A DNA stretch of 64,000 nucleotides from the NCBI GenBank assembly GCA_963971425.1, contig OZ020526.1, positions 2,570,180 through 2,634,179 of the forward strand, given 5' to 3'. The notes beneath the pieces were generated by a model that worked only from the letters and a program-made list of their open reading frames with translations, was not told the origin of the DNA and made no database searches. This document shows, in pieces, positions 17,346 to 29,488 of this stretch (position 1 is its first letter; every line of letters starts with the position of its first letter). The position numbers and the translations under genes were made by a program. Source of the DNA: Bryoerythrophyllum caledonicum. Its lineage: Eukaryota; Streptophyta; Bryopsida; Pottiales; Pottiaceae.

Positions 17346-18600
17346 AGGGTGTCCACCCTCATACCCCTCCAAATTCCTAACTTTTCTCATCAAATGAAGT
17401 AGATGAAAACTAGCAAAACAAAAAAAATCGTCTATCTGGTTCGTTTCATCCATTTTAGCATTGATATAATCCAACAACAGTCTTCATCCAATAGCGATTT
17501 TCATCTGCTTCTACCGGATTCAAAAATACTACCAAACCACCTACAATCAACGTGGCAATAATTCGCCGGTTAACAACACAATCATGATGTTTTTGTGTTA
17601 TTAACCATAGTAACTTGATAAAGAGTATGAACAACTTCAGCAATTGAGTGATCAGGCCCTGTGATCAGGCAGTGTCGAGGGGCTATAATTAGTCTCATTT
17701 ATTGACTTGGTTCCATAATTATCCAATTTATTCATTCACAACTACAAATTAAGGTTCATATTGGCCACTATGTCTTACTCTTTGACGATACTTATGAAGG
17801 TACCTAGTGGCACAAATGGAGATAGACCACTTTGAAAATTTATAACTAATTCGAATTCTATTGGAAGAATATGAATTTCAAACCATTTAGGTTGAAATTG
17901 TCATATTCACTACTATCATTGATCTTTTCATAGAAAATGAATTATAGGTCTCATCCATGCGCATTGCTTATTTTGGTGGAAATAGGACAACTTACCTCAT
18001 AATGTAGGGTGTTTGTCTACAAAAAGTTTAGATGCAATAATTTAAGGTGTTTAGCTTATTCAAAATAATCTTGCAACATGAGGGGTTTAAACTCAAACCA
18101 AATACATTTAATATTTGTGAATTCAGTTCAGCATAGAATCCTAAATCAAAAAATTTATATATGTATTAAAAATCCAAGTACAATAGGGAAATAACAATGA
18201 AACGTCTTGAAACTTTGTATCCATTGATACGAAAGAAAGAAGGATTTTTTGAATAATTACCAAAAACTTTGGCTCCTCTTGAAGAGAAACTTTTAAAATT
18301 GGAAGGAAAATTTAATTATTTTTTCTTTCAAGGTAGAGCATTGTATTTAAGATCTTGGATGCAATCGTAGGGCAAGTACAAGTGCTTGAAATACCCACCC
18401 CTCTAAAATGAAGTGCTTTGGGAAGCATAATTTTTAATCTAATAAATGCCCAGTGCAAAAGAAAAATTGTTTTCATGAAGCTTTTAACCCTGGAACTTCC
18501 AAGGAGCCAAAATGTGGCTTTTTAGATGACTTTTGATGCATGATACTAGATGAAAAAATATAATTTTTCATCCATTTTTTGTTTTGCAAAAATTAAATCG
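17346..18600. other. AT-rich intergenic DNA
   Basis: No long open frame, tRNA-like fold or clear repeat seen. It looks like unannotatable AT-rich intergenic sequence. Confidence 0.6.
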
Positions 18601-18629
18601 AGATTTAACCTTTTAAGGGAAAATGACCA

Positions 18630-18885
18630 TATATGGGTCGATTTCGCAGAAGATCTTTGTAGCAAGTGCAACAGGCCACCTCAAAGGAAAAAATAAATCT
18701 ATGAATTAGAGGTGGAGGAAGATGGACATCTATCAAGACCATTCCCACGACGATCCGGGTGCAAGCATCAACGAGCTATAGTGATTAATGTGAAATGAGT
18801 TTGTAGATTCTTTGTTTTGAAATGTATCCACTATGTAGATGCCATTTCGCATGATCTAGAACACTTGTAGATTCTCATAGACTAG
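18630..18885 (+). repeat. Left arm of a distant inverted repeat pair
   Basis: The reverse complement of this stretch aligns with 25527-25790. Best blocks are GGTGGAGGAAGATGG at about 18711 and GATCTAGAACACTTGTAGA at about 18853. Between them the match is imperfect (roughly 60-70 percent by eye). Read on the minus strand, part resembles the right arm at protein level (IDVHLPPP against IDAHLPPP), so this may be a fragment of an old coding repeat rather than a terminal repeat. Confidence 0.6.
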
Positions 18886-20060
18886 AAAAGTTCACTTGCC
18901 TTAAAGAGTTAACCACAAGAACCACAAAGAGGACTCACATGCCAAAGCCGGCCACGTGACAGACAAGATAAACTGTTTAAATGATTCTTGTAGCCCAAGT
19001 CATATAATCACCTCGTCTATCAAACACAACCTCTAAACGGCCTCAATTGGTATCAAAACAAGTAGAGGCTTTTATCATTCAGTACCTACTGAAGAGTTCA
19101 TTGAATGTGTAAGCATGAGATGATGTTGAAACTGCCTCAGTAAGATAGTCATGTTCTTTCTTTAAAAAATAAAATATTAGTGACACAAATCTCAGTGTAG
19201 TGAATTTTGAAAATTTCTCTTGTTCTAAATCTAAATACGATTCATTAAAAGTTCTCTTGCTCGAAATCTGAATACAAGTCATTCAAATTATATTTTTTGA
19301 ATTTGAGCCCAACTCACAAAATGAAGCTTCTGAAGTCTTCTTTTCGTTCCATTTAAATTTTTTAAGAATTCACAAAATTGTATAAGCGTTGTGGGCCTAT
19401 AACCACAATTGATTGATTTTCTAGTTTAAGATAAACACAAAAGTTTCATTTACACCTTTTTTTTTGGTACTGTAACGTACACTTCTGATGAAATATTCAG
19501 AATTTTAAGCATATTTCGTATCTGGTATAATTTTCTTTACTATTTCTTCAGTAATCATAATAAGTTCAAAACTTCACCTAAAAATCTGTAATTTCTGTGA
19601 CATATACAAGAGATATCATTCCATACTTAGAAATGAAATAAGTTTAAAAAATTATACATTGATTTAATAAAAATTAGAGCACACGATACAATGGAAATTG
19701 GGATCCATGCTTAGATCATAAGCTATGACATTCCACTGTTAACCTTATATTATGTAGAATACCAAAAACAATCCCACATAGAATCAAAATTAAAATAACT
19801 GATCTTTACTTCAGTGGTAATACAATCCTATGTTTTGATCACTTGAATTTAATAATAGTATGACTTTACAAAAAAATTGAAATTGCGTTTTGATATGCTA
19901 CAAAGGGGCACAAAGGCACCAAACCAATGCCCTTTGATATGCTTGAACCTTAAATATATTTTTTAATCTTTTTATTTGATACATGCTACGTCAACAACCT
20001 TAAAAAGTAAATGTAGAAGAAACTAACATCAGTTACATTACAATCATACTACTAAAATCA
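18886..20060. other. AT-rich intergenic DNA
   Basis: No supported gene or repeat. One 67-codon minus-strand frame is compositionally random. Confidence 0.55.
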
Positions 20061-20074
20061 TAATCCGCGCAATG

Positions 20075-20160
20075 AACAACGCAACAATCGATTGCGCAAT
20101 CAACCGTGCAGTGAATTATAGGAACGGTGCAGTCAATTGCGCAGCCAACCGTGCAGTGAA
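20075..20160. repeat. Two-unit tandem repeat, about 43 bp
   Basis: The block TTGCGCAATCAACCGTGCAG and its variant with GCAGCCAACCGTGCAG recur about 43 bp apart, each followed by TGAAT. Confidence 0.7.
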
Positions 20161-20179
20161 TCATGTTACCTTTTTTAAA

Positions 20180-20905
20180 TGTAGTTTGTAATATAAAAAC
20201 TACTTTAAAATGGTTGGACTAATGCGTTGCAAAGCATTAGCTTGAGTTTTTGGGTGTGACAAATTTGCATTCGTGTGTTGCAATTTGTGCTCTTGATTCC
20301 AAATTTGATGTTCAAATTTTTTTTTGAGTTAAGCACTAAAAGATTGATTTGTAAATTATGAGTTGTAAACTTGGAGTGAAAAAGTTGTGAAGTTGGAGTT
20401 GTGATCTTGGAGGTTGGCATACAAAGTTGGAGTTGCAAAATTGCATATTCGAGTTGTGGAGATTGAAATTACAAGTTTTGAGGTGACATTGCAAGTTTTG
20501 AGATTGAAATTGCATATTGAGTTTGTGGGTGTGTGAAATTGAGATTGTAATTGCAAGTTGAGTTTGTACGTGTGTGAAATTTGCATTTGTGTGTTGCAAG
20601 TTGAGTTTGTACGTGTGTGAAATTTGCATTTGTGTGTTGCAATTTGTGCTTATCCAAAATAAATTTGAAACTCTTGATTACAAATTTGACGTTCATAACA
20701 TTTTTGAAATTCCATGTTAAAATGCAAAAAATCTAAAACCTAATTTTTTTTTCTATTTTATTCTATTACATTATTAAAATTCATGCATAGGTTTCAAAGA
20801 CATGTTTATATTTTATGTAGATTGTTGTTACCTTTCCTTTCTAATATATTGTGATATAAAAACTACATTAAAATGGTTGAACTGCTGCGTTGCAAAGCAA
20901 GCCCC
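20180..20905. repeat. Tandem and flanking direct repeats (GTGTGTTGCAA family)
   Basis: The unit TGTGTGAAATTTGCATTTGTG occurs twice in tandem near 20570-20640, with diverged relatives at 20255 and 20530. The stretch is flanked by about 70-bp direct repeats (about 20170-20240 and 20835-20905) sharing AAAATGGTTG and GCGTTGCAAAGCA. It could be a small element between duplicated flanks or an expanded tandem array. No coding potential seen. Confidence 0.65.
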
Positions 20906-20953
20906 AACTGCTAGTGATATATAAAAAAAAAACATCTTTTGAGTCCACTTTAA

Positions 20954-21900
20954 CCCCTAAAGGACCAAGTGTCCAAAACGGGCTTTTTGAAAATTCGGTC
21001 AGGTTCCTATGCTGTCAATTTCAAACATTCATCTTTGAAATTCTTACCATAGAAGGGCATTACCAAGACCTTAGTGGGAAAACAATTTTTTTTCCTAAAT
21101 TGGACATTTGATGAAAAAGTTATAGGGTTTTTAATTTCAAATGGGGAGGGCGGGCACCTCGTGCACCTCCAAAAACTTTTGATAGGACACTCTATTGAAA
21201 GTGAGATTTTCAGTACTCGCAAGTAATATTATTTCCCTTCATGTTGTCACAAAAAAGTTCTTGTCTTTAAAGAAAAATAGCATACCAACCCAAGTCAAAC
21301 ATTTTCACACATTGTCACTCATTGTCGGGCAAGGTACCAAAAAAACTTCTTATTTTCCACATAAAACCTAGAGATCTTCATATTTTTCACTTTTTATTTT
21401 TTTCACAACAATATGTAATGTAAACCTTCTTATTGACCATTCGGATTATCAATCGAATACATATTAAGTTCAAAAAAAATTAAAGTGTGAATTAACAAAT
21501 TTTGAGCCTCCACTCCTTGCACACTTGTTTTGAATATGCTACACCCTGTCTCTACCTCTAAAAATTGGTGTGTAAGGAGTTAACATCATGCTTAACAAGA
21601 TGGTAATAGATTTAGACCTTGTGTAGTGAAATGTTTTGACACCAAGTGAAGTCAAAGTCTGCTGATCCACTAAACGCAGGGAAGAAAATGAACCATTTGC
21701 TTGACTTCAAACACTATAATCTTTCAATCCGTGCGGTCAAAGTTTATGAAATTCTGAACATGTATTACTTAATAAGCCTTTATTGAGATCCTACGGTCAG
21801 AACTAAAAATCGAAGTTTTTGTTATCTTCTTTATTCATTGCACCAGAATCCATTAATTTTGAGGTGATTTTGGTGTAAAACTGCCTTGATACCCTAGGGG
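20954..21900 (+). mobile_element. TTAA-flanked piggyBac-like non-autonomous element, copy 1
   Basis: The 947-bp element begins CCCCTAAAGGACCAAG and ends CCCTAGGGG, with TTAA on both sides (20950-20953 and 21901-21904). TTAA target duplication and CCC...GGG ends are the signature of piggyBac-type DNA transposons. The interior is non-coding and similar to copies 2-4 (shared GTGCGGTCAAA, GATCCTACGGT and AGGACACTCTATT blocks). Confidence 0.7.
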
Positions 21901-22354
21901 TTAATCAAAGTCTACTAATCCACTTTAAGCAAGCTCAAAAACAACCTTCCTTTTCACTCCAAACTGTATTATAACACTTGGATTTCTTTAAATCTATAAA
22001 CCATTTTATTTCAAATAATTGTTTAATGCGTTATTGTTTTTATATTTCTATTTTTATATTTCTGTTTTTGTGTATCCATTTTCGTATTTTGTATTTTTGT
22101 ATATTCTGTAGACAGTCTCAATCAAAATCTTACAGTCAAAGATAGAATTAAAAATATGTTTCCTTTTCTCAAAACTGAATGGTGAAAAAGCATTTGTGAG
22201 TTGAAATAGTTAGAAGAGTTTAGAGGAGGAATTTCAACTCTTCTAGCAATCGATATCCAAAAACCAGCTTTTAATAATTAATGTATCATGATAAAAATAT
22301 TGTACAAAGATTTTATTCTTAAAAACACTTGGTGTTATTCCTTTTATTACTTAA

Positions 22355-23213
22355 ACCGGAGATTTCCTTGACAATTTCACACCAAAAACATCTCAAAATT
22401 GTAAAAAATAGTGCAATGAGTAAGGAAGGACACAAATACTTGTAATATTAGTTTCAACTGTAGGATCTTATTATACACTTAAAAAATAGCGTACTCTCAA
22501 AATTTCATAAATTTTGATTGCACGGATTGAAAGATTATAGTGTTTTAAGTCAAGATAATGGTTCTTTTTCATTCCCGCGTTGAGTGGTTCAACAAACATT
22601 GACTTCACTTGGTGACAAAGTTTTGCACTACACAAGGTCTAAATTTTATATCATCATGTTGATCATGATATAAACTCCTTGATCATGATATAAACTCCAA
22701 TTTTTAGAGGTAGAGAAGGGGTGTAGGATATTCAAAAAAATTGTGCAAGGAGTGGAGGTTCAAAAAGTACAAATTCGTGTTTTAATTTTTTGGAAACAAA
22801 ACATGTTTTAGAATGATAATCCAAACCGTTAGTAAGAAGGTTTAAACCATGTCTTACAACAGAGAATGTGGCAATGTGTAAAATTCTTTGACTTGGGATA
22901 AAATGCACCTTTTTACCAAAGGCAAGAAATGTTTATTGACAATATATAAGGAAACAATATCACTTGCTAGTATCAAAAATCTCAAATTTACTAGAGTGTC
23001 CAAGCAAAAGTTTTTGTAGTTGCCCAACGTGCTCGCACTCCAGAGTTTTCCTTTAAGATGGCATTACCTTTATTTTATAAGTGTGATGAGAATAAAAATT
23101 ATACTCCCACGTACCTCTTTACAAAATTTCAAAGATAGCAAATATAAATTGCACCCATGGAAACGTGCCCAAGAATTGCAAAAGCCCACCTCATGACGTT
23201 TTTCATTTAGGGG
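22355..23213 (-). mobile_element. TTAA-flanked piggyBac-like non-autonomous element, copy 2 (inverted)
   Basis: In reverse orientation to copy 1. On the minus strand it starts CCCCTAAATG at 23213 with TTAA at 23214-23217. The other end at 22355 is diverged (ACCGGAGATTTCC) but also abuts TTAA (22351-22354). With copy 1 it forms a large imperfect inverted repeat. Confidence 0.68.
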
Positions 23214-23955
23214 TTAATTCAAGGCTATTAATGTTTGTCTACAATTTATCAATGATTATCTCTGTAAGCAAAACTATACCCGCTTATTTGGGTTTTGATG
23301 CCATGGGAATAATCATATTTATTCTTCAATAAATGGCACCGTGCCCATACCAATATCTATAATGGATGAAAATGAGACGAATGAACTTACATTTGATGTA
23401 ACTTGGTTGGATGAACTTAGGTCAAATGAATATCAACGGAAAAATATATGCATTTTTATTCCACCTTCCTTGGATGAATCTCATCCATATACGTCACCAA
23501 CCTTAATCCATCAAACCCTCATTCATCAATCATAATTAGTCAAAGTTCTAAACACCCATAAATCTTATAGTATCCTCTCTAAAAATTGGCTCTTACACCA
23601 AATTTCTTCAAACTTAAATTTACAGTAAATAAACTCAATTTTCCATTCTTACTTCTTTTTTACTTCTTCTTTGTTTTCTTGCTAATATCATTTAATTGCT
23701 TACTAATAATTTTAATAATTAAGTTCTTTTAATTATGATACGACGACATTGCACTGCATGTACTATATAATATTGCATTGCAATTTCATTAAAATGGATC
23801 CAGTCTTGCACGAAGGTTTTGTTAAAAAGTGATGTATCAAATTCTTGATTTGCTATGGTAAAAAAAATTCAGTTATGTACCGACTGAATATCCCTCTACC
23901 CCTTTTGTATATAGAAAAGAAAAACTACACTGATTTAGTGTTACACTACATTTAA
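23214..23955. other. AT-rich spacer between elements
   Basis: Non-coding spacer between TTAA-flanked copies 2 and 3; no gene recognised. Confidence 0.5.
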
Positions 23956-24867
23956 CCCCTAAATTTCCAAGAGTTCCTCGGGTGTCAATTTATGACATTT
24001 TTCTTTAATTTTTTCACTGAAGATGGACATAACCAAAAGCGTTGTGTGAGACCATTTTTTTCCCTCATTTAACATTTAATGAAAAAGTTACACAATTTTG
24101 AATTTCAAATGGGGAAAGCGGGCACGGTGGGCAACTAAAAAAACTTTGCTAGGACACTCTATTAAATGTGAGACTTTCAGTTCTAGCGGATAATAATATT
24201 TCCATTCATAACGTCAAAAAAAATCTCTTGTCTTTAGTGAAAAAATAGCATATAAATCCAAGTCAAACATTTTCACATATTGTTACACATTGTTGGGAAA
24301 GGTACCAAAAAACTTCTTCTTTTCCATATTGAACTTAGAGATCTTCTTATTCTTCACTTTTTGTTTTCTCCGTAGCATTATGTGGTGTGAGCCTTCGCAT
24401 TGACCGTTTGGATTCTCATTCTAAAACATATCAAGTTCACAAAAAATTATAACATGAATTGACATTTTTTGAACCTCCACAACTTGCACAATTTTTTTCA
24501 ACATGCTACACCCCACCTCTACCTTTAAAAGTTGGTGTACTAGGAACTAGTATCATCCTTAATTTGATGGAAATGAATTTAGACCTTGTGTAGTGCAAAC
24601 ATTTAACACCAAGTAAAGTCAAAGTTTGCTAATCCACTAAACCCAAGGAAGAAAATAAACCTTTTTTCTACTTCAAACACTATAACCTGACAATCAGTGC
24701 GGTCAAAGTTTATCAAATTTTGTGGCTATGTTATTTAGTAAGTCTTTATTGAGATCCTACATTTAAAATTCTTAAAATATAAGTTTTACGTTTCTTCTTT
24801 ACTCATTGTACTAAAACTAGCAATTTTAAAGTGTTTTTGGTGCAAAATTGTCAAAGAAATTTAGAGG
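23956..24867 (+). mobile_element. TTAA-flanked piggyBac-like non-autonomous element, copy 3
   Basis: Starts CCCCTAAATTTCC after TTAA (23952-23955) and ends TTTAGAGG followed by TTAT, so the right end is slightly diverged. About 912 bp, same orientation as copy 1, with the shared CAAATGGGGA and CTAGGACACTCTATT blocks. Confidence 0.68.
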
Positions 24868-25526
24868 TTATTGTTATAAACTCTCTTCACCACATTAGTT
24901 GCAACACAGTACTTGCAAAAACGTCACGTGATATATGAAAAAGTTATATGGTGTATGAATAGGGCTGATATATTAGTACCGGATTTTTTGAAAATGTCAC
25001 ATTCAAATGTGACACTTTTATTAGTGTTCTGTTTGAACTCTAATTATGTTTCTCTAGAAAAAGGGTGTTACACTTCAATCACAAGATTTCTTTCATCACT
25101 CTCTGTACAATTTGTAATAAATTGTTGTTTCTCAATTTTCTACAAATGATTTCTTCATTAATAATACTAAATATAAAGGTATTAAAACTCCAAGGTTACA
25201 TTTCTCTCTATTTAGTGTTTGTATTGACATTTAGTGTTGTAACATTATCAGCGCTGTTGACATGTAGTTCTAGGGCTTGTAATTACTATACATACCAAAA
25301 TCAGTGCAGTGGATCCCCATTGTTCCCAACGGGCCAAAGGCATCCCCTAGTTATGTAATGTATGCCTATTATTCAAATCATATATCTATTTTACACTTGC
25401 GTTGCTTAGATAATATGATGTTAAATATATATCCTAAAAAGTGTAAAATCTTCCAAATACATATGTATGCTTCGTGCGACAAATGGCAATCTTTTCTTAA
25501 ACCCTTAAAGCCAACGAGTTTTTTTT
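24868..25526. other. AT-rich intergenic DNA
   Basis: Contains short random frames only; nothing recognised. Confidence 0.5.
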
Positions 25527-25852
25527 AGCCTCATAGAATCTACAAGTGTTCTAGATCATCCAGAACAACATCTACACTCAGAGTACATTTCTTCACAACC
25601 CTACTTCACGGAATTCACCGTAGCTAGCCAATGCTTGCATCAATTTCTGCAGCGACAATTTCAATAGATGCCCATCTTCCTCCACCTACATATCCTCATT
25701 TAATTATTTTAATGGAGGTGACCCACATCGTTTGCTATCTAGATTATCGTGCTGAAACAACCCAAAGTGGATTTAAATTTCCAACTGGTGTAGAAACTCG
25801 AGCCACTCTAGTCCACACTACCTTCAGTGTTGGGTGTACATGCGGATTATAA
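25527..25852 (+). repeat. Right arm of the distant inverted repeat pair, with a short coding-like frame
   Basis: Inverted relative of 18630-18885. A 73-codon frame at 25631-25852 reads IDAHLPPPTYPH and EVTHIVCYLDY. The left arm on its minus strand gives the related IDVHLPPP and EVACCTCYKD. This looks like two decayed copies of one coding fragment; the family is not recognised. Confidence 0.55.
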
Positions 25853-25938
25853 ATTCTCTGATTACCAGAGTCAATGACGCCCTTCGGTCACGCTACTGAG
25901 ACCTAAGACCGAAGCCCTGTACGTGGCCAGCCTGTCGA

Positions 25939-26130
25939 TACCACCGTGGTACCCGCCTAATACAACAGTGGTACCCGCCTAATACCACATTGGTACCCGC
26001 CCAACAGAAGCGGTGTACCCGCCTAATACCAGAGTGGTGCCCTCATATACCCGCTAGATACCCCCGGTTCACAGGACGTTGACAGCCCCGAGATACCCGG
26101 TAGATACCCGGGGTTACAGGACGGGTTTCG
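25939..26130. repeat. Short tandem repeats rich in GGTACCCG
   Basis: About four and a half 22-bp units of GTGGTACCCGCCTAATACMA lie at 25948-26040. They are followed by two roughly 31-bp units (TACCCGCTAGATACCC type) at about 26058 and 26095. No coding function is apparent. Confidence 0.75.
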
Positions 26131-26375
26131 ACGGTAGTCTGTCACAGACAGAAGAAGATAGAGCCAAAGTCATGTTTTGCTTTCATTTTCTATTGAAAAA
26201 GAGAATTTCTGACTTAAAGAAGTGAGGAGAAATTCTATCCGGAAATCGGCCAATCGAACCCAAGATGCCATCGTAAAAACCCCAACTATAAAAGTAAAAG
26301 TCCTTTTTTTTTTACCCCTGTAATAAAGCACGGTCACTGCGTAAAGCCCATGCCGACAATCACGAGTTCTCGTCC

Positions 26376-26377
26376 CT

Positions 26378-26409
<32 letters not shown>

Positions 26410-26481
26410 TGCTGTTGCTGCTGTTGCGAGCCGTGACGGCGCTTACGAGACGGAGGGCGCTCTGCCGACAGAGGCGTGTGT

Positions 26482-26512
<31 letters not shown>
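26376..26512. repeat. Microsatellites in the 5' UTR of the Agenet/ENT gene
   Basis: A (GTC)n run at about 26380-26408 and a (GT)n run at about 26476-26512 precede the ATG at 26528. Confidence 0.9.
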
Positions 26513-26527
26513 GAGTGGTGAGGAGGG

Positions 26528-27969
26528 ATGGGGAAGAAGCGGGAGATGGCGATAGACGAGGTCTTGTCGCGGATGCCGGGCGGGCCGGAGTGGTTGCAGG
26601 TGGCGGGGCGGGTGGAATTGCGGTCGGACGAGGAGGGGTATGCGGGCGCGTGGTTTGAGGTGGAGATCGGGGGTTTGTATCCGAACAGCAAGCAGGCGTT
26701 CGTCAAGTACGTGCACTTTGTGGACGAGGAGACGGGCGCGGCGGTCCAGGAGTTCGCGCGCGTCGACAACCTGCGCCCGCTGCCGCCCCGGGTGCCTCCG
26801 ACGCGCGTTTGGCGCCCGCGGGACTCCGTCGAGACGTACTACAGGAATGCGTGGTGGGTGGGCTACATCAAAAACCGCGTCGCGCTCAACTCCAGCAAGT
26901 ACCTCGTTTACTATGGCCTCGGCGAGCAGGACCTCGAAATCTCGTACCACCACATCCGCCCGCGCCAGAACTATGCCTTCCCCTCGCCCCCCCACGACCC
27001 CGTGGGCTCCTGGAGCCTCGCACGCCGAATGCAGGTAACCCCTCTTCCTCCCTCCCCAATTTCAGGCTCGCATGCAATATCGAGGTTTGTTTGCGAAATT
27101 TTTAAGCCAGCAATTTGAGGGTTGTGCGAGATTTGGCGCATTTTTTTGCTCATGCAGAGTTTGAGTGTCGTGCTTCGAAATTGAGCGTAATCGGCGGTTG
27201 TGTGATTTGCTGCGCGAAATTTGAGTGGAACTCAGCGATTTCATTGTTGTGGGTGGGCACTGTGGGACAGAACCCAGCGATTTGGGAGCGGATCGAGGGG
27301 GCGCCGCCGGTGGCCAAGCTCCAGCCGCGGAGGGAGGCGCCACTGCCGGTAGCCAAGACCCAGCCGCGGAGGGTGAGCGCGCCGACGTTGAGCGGGGACG
27401 AGTCAGACGGGTCGTGGGACTTGCGCGAGGAGGCGCGCAAGAAGAGGAAGAGCGCGAGCGCGAGCAAGAGTACAAGCAGAAGCGCGGAGCTGAAGCGGAA
27501 GATCAGGTTCGTGAGCGGCCCGAAGGCGCTCACCATCACGCACGCGCTCCCCGCCGTGGGCGCCAAGGCCGCGGAGCAGCAGTCGACGCTGGTGCTCACG
27601 CCGGGCTCGTCGCCGCCGCCTTTTCAGGACTGCGCCGTGTCGCCGAACTCGGACTCCAAGCTCCCCCCGACGTCGACGTCCCCCAACTCCCGCACCAGTT
27701 CCAGCTCGGGGAGCGGCACCAGCCGTGACTCCTCCCCCAGCAACTCCGGCGACGAGGACGAGCCCATCTTCCCCGACTTCTCCCGCGAGGAGCGCATCCG
27801 CAACCGCGCCGCGTACCACCAGCTCCTCCTCTGCTTCCGCCACGACTCCAAGGGCACGCTCGACTCCCAGCGCCACAACATCCTCACCGCCGTGCGCGGC
27901 GAACTCAACCTGTCCTCCAAGGACGTCAACGACGCGCACTGCGCCGTGTTCGGCATGCCCAGTTTGTGA
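26528..27969 (+). CDS. Agenet (plant Tudor-like) and ENT domain protein
   Basis: Two exons, 26528-27034 and 27271-27969, joined in phase 0, give about 401 residues. Residues about 20-145 form a paired Agenet/Tudor-like module (AGAWFEVEIGGLY; NAWWVGYIKN...YLVYYGLGEQDLEISYHHIRP). A basic Ser-rich linker follows (EEARKKRKSASASKS). The C-terminal 60 residues are an ENT (EMSY N-terminal) domain: REERIRNRAAYHQLLLCFRH then ILTAVRGELNLSSKDVNDAH. Agenet domains bind histone tails or other chromatin partners, so a nuclear chromatin-adaptor role is likely. Arabidopsis EML proteins have ENT first; here Agenet is N-terminal. Exons are very GC-rich compared with the surroundings. Confidence 0.82.
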
Positions 27970-28430
27970 ACCAGTAAATCTCTCTGTACAGCGGCCACTG
28001 TTTTTTGTAGATACAACACTTGCCCGCTCGGATCGTCAACCCCGTCAAAACGTTTCATTTCCCCTCTTGAGCCCACATCTGTCTGTGCTCCAAGTTCCTT
28101 TTCTCGGAGGAATCCTAACCCTAATTTGCCTTGTAGATACACATGGATGCACCCCAGGGCTACCTTCCACATCTGTAAGTTTTTTGAGAGCAATGCAAGG
28201 ACTTGCTGTGCACGAGTGAAATCACCATCTCCCTTTTGCAGACTGAATTGGTGGGCTCATTATTATTTTTATTTTCGCAATGTGTTGGTTGCAGACAAGT
28301 ACACGGATCTTTTCCAATACGACAAAACATCTTTCTGTGAGTATACTATGGACACGAACGAGACTCGCTACAGAAAAATCATGGTAGGAAAGGCGTCTGT
28401 CAGTTTGTAAGAATGAGAGTGTAATGTTGG
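27970..28430. other. Convergent 3' flanks of Agenet/ENT and RPI genes
   Basis: The two stops face each other 461 bp apart. The sequence probably holds both 3' UTRs, possibly with UTR introns on the + strand. No other gene is seen. Confidence 0.5.
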
Positions 28431-29488
28431 CTAAGCGGAGACTTGTTTGGAGGTTCTGAGCGTGTCCACGAAGTCGGCGAACTCCACCACCGAGGTCTCG
28501 TCGCCGTGCTTGGTGCCCACCAGCACCGTGTGCGCCACGTTGACGAACAGCCCGTTCTCTACCACGCCCGGAATCCTGTTGATCTGCCGCTCCAGCTCCG
28601 CCGGGTTCTGCACGCCCTCCGGGAACCTCACGTCCACCACCATGTTTCCCTGCACCACATCCAATGCGAGGAAGCATCTGTGATTTCACCCTGGGAGCGT
28701 GACGAAGGCGTATCTGATTGAGATGAGGGGGAGTGAGGGATTAGGGTTTGTTTATGGAGGGGCGGCACTCACGAGGTCGGATATGACGGGGCCGTCTTTG
28801 CGGAGCGCGGTGCGGATCTCGGGTTGGCCGCCCAGCGCGGCGAGCGCGCGCAGCACGGGCGCGAGCGCGAACGGCAGGACCTCCACGGGGACGGGGAACC
28901 CGAGGCCCAGCGTCTGCACCACCTTGGTCTCGTCCACGAGGATGACGCACCGCTTGGCGATCGAGTCCACCACCTTCTCCATGGTGTGCGCCGCGCCACC
29001 GCCCTTGATGAGGTTCATGCTCGAATCCACCTGGAAAAACACAACGCAACACGATGAGTTCACCGATCGAAGGGAGAGACGGTTGGGTCCCGGAGAGAGA
29101 GACCCACCTCGTCGGCGCCATCGAAGGCGATGTCGATGCGGTTGACGTCGTTGAGGTCGAGCGTCTTGACGCCGAACTGGCGCGACAGGACGCGCGACTG
29201 GTAGCTCGTGGCGACGCACTCCACGTCGCGGAGCTTGTGCTGCGAGAGCAGAAGACCCAGCTCCTCGATGAAGAACTGCGACGTGGAGCCCGTGCCCAGG
29301 CCCAGCACCATCCCCGACTCCACGAGCTCCACCGCCTTCCGCGCCACCGCGCGCTTCAAGCTGTCCTGCGCCGCCGGGTCCTTCAGCGCGCGGACCACCA
29401 GTCCCCCCACCCTCTGCGGCCTCACCCTCGCGCCCGATCTGAGTGCTACCACACCCGATGGATCCGCGACCCTGAGCGACGACGCCAT
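28431..29488 (-). CDS. RPI: Ribose-5-phosphate isomerase A, probably plastid-targeted
   Basis: Converts ribose-5-phosphate and ribulose-5-phosphate in the Calvin and pentose phosphate cycles. Three exons on the minus strand (29488-29108, 29030-28773, 28649-28431), all phase 0, give 285 residues. That is the plant RpiA length plus an Ala/Arg/Val-rich N-terminal extension of about 35 residues that looks like a transit peptide. Motifs: GLGTGSTS (63-70), the substrate-binding phosphate loop; DGADE (123-127) with the catalytic Asp; [11 protein letters not shown] (136-146) with the conserved Lys and catalytic Glu; [11 protein letters not shown]; and near the C-terminus [12 protein letters not shown] and [12 protein letters not shown]. 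All family residues are intact. It lies in tandem downstream of the RNF213-like gene. Confidence 0.95.

Noticed and set aside
20075-20905. CRISPR-like array
   Set aside because: Repeat spacing is irregular, units diverged, and the context is plant nuclear DNA.
27403-27939. 178-codon minus-strand frame over the Agenet/ENT second exon
   Set aside because: GC-rich exon shadow; the opposite strand carries clear ENT homology.
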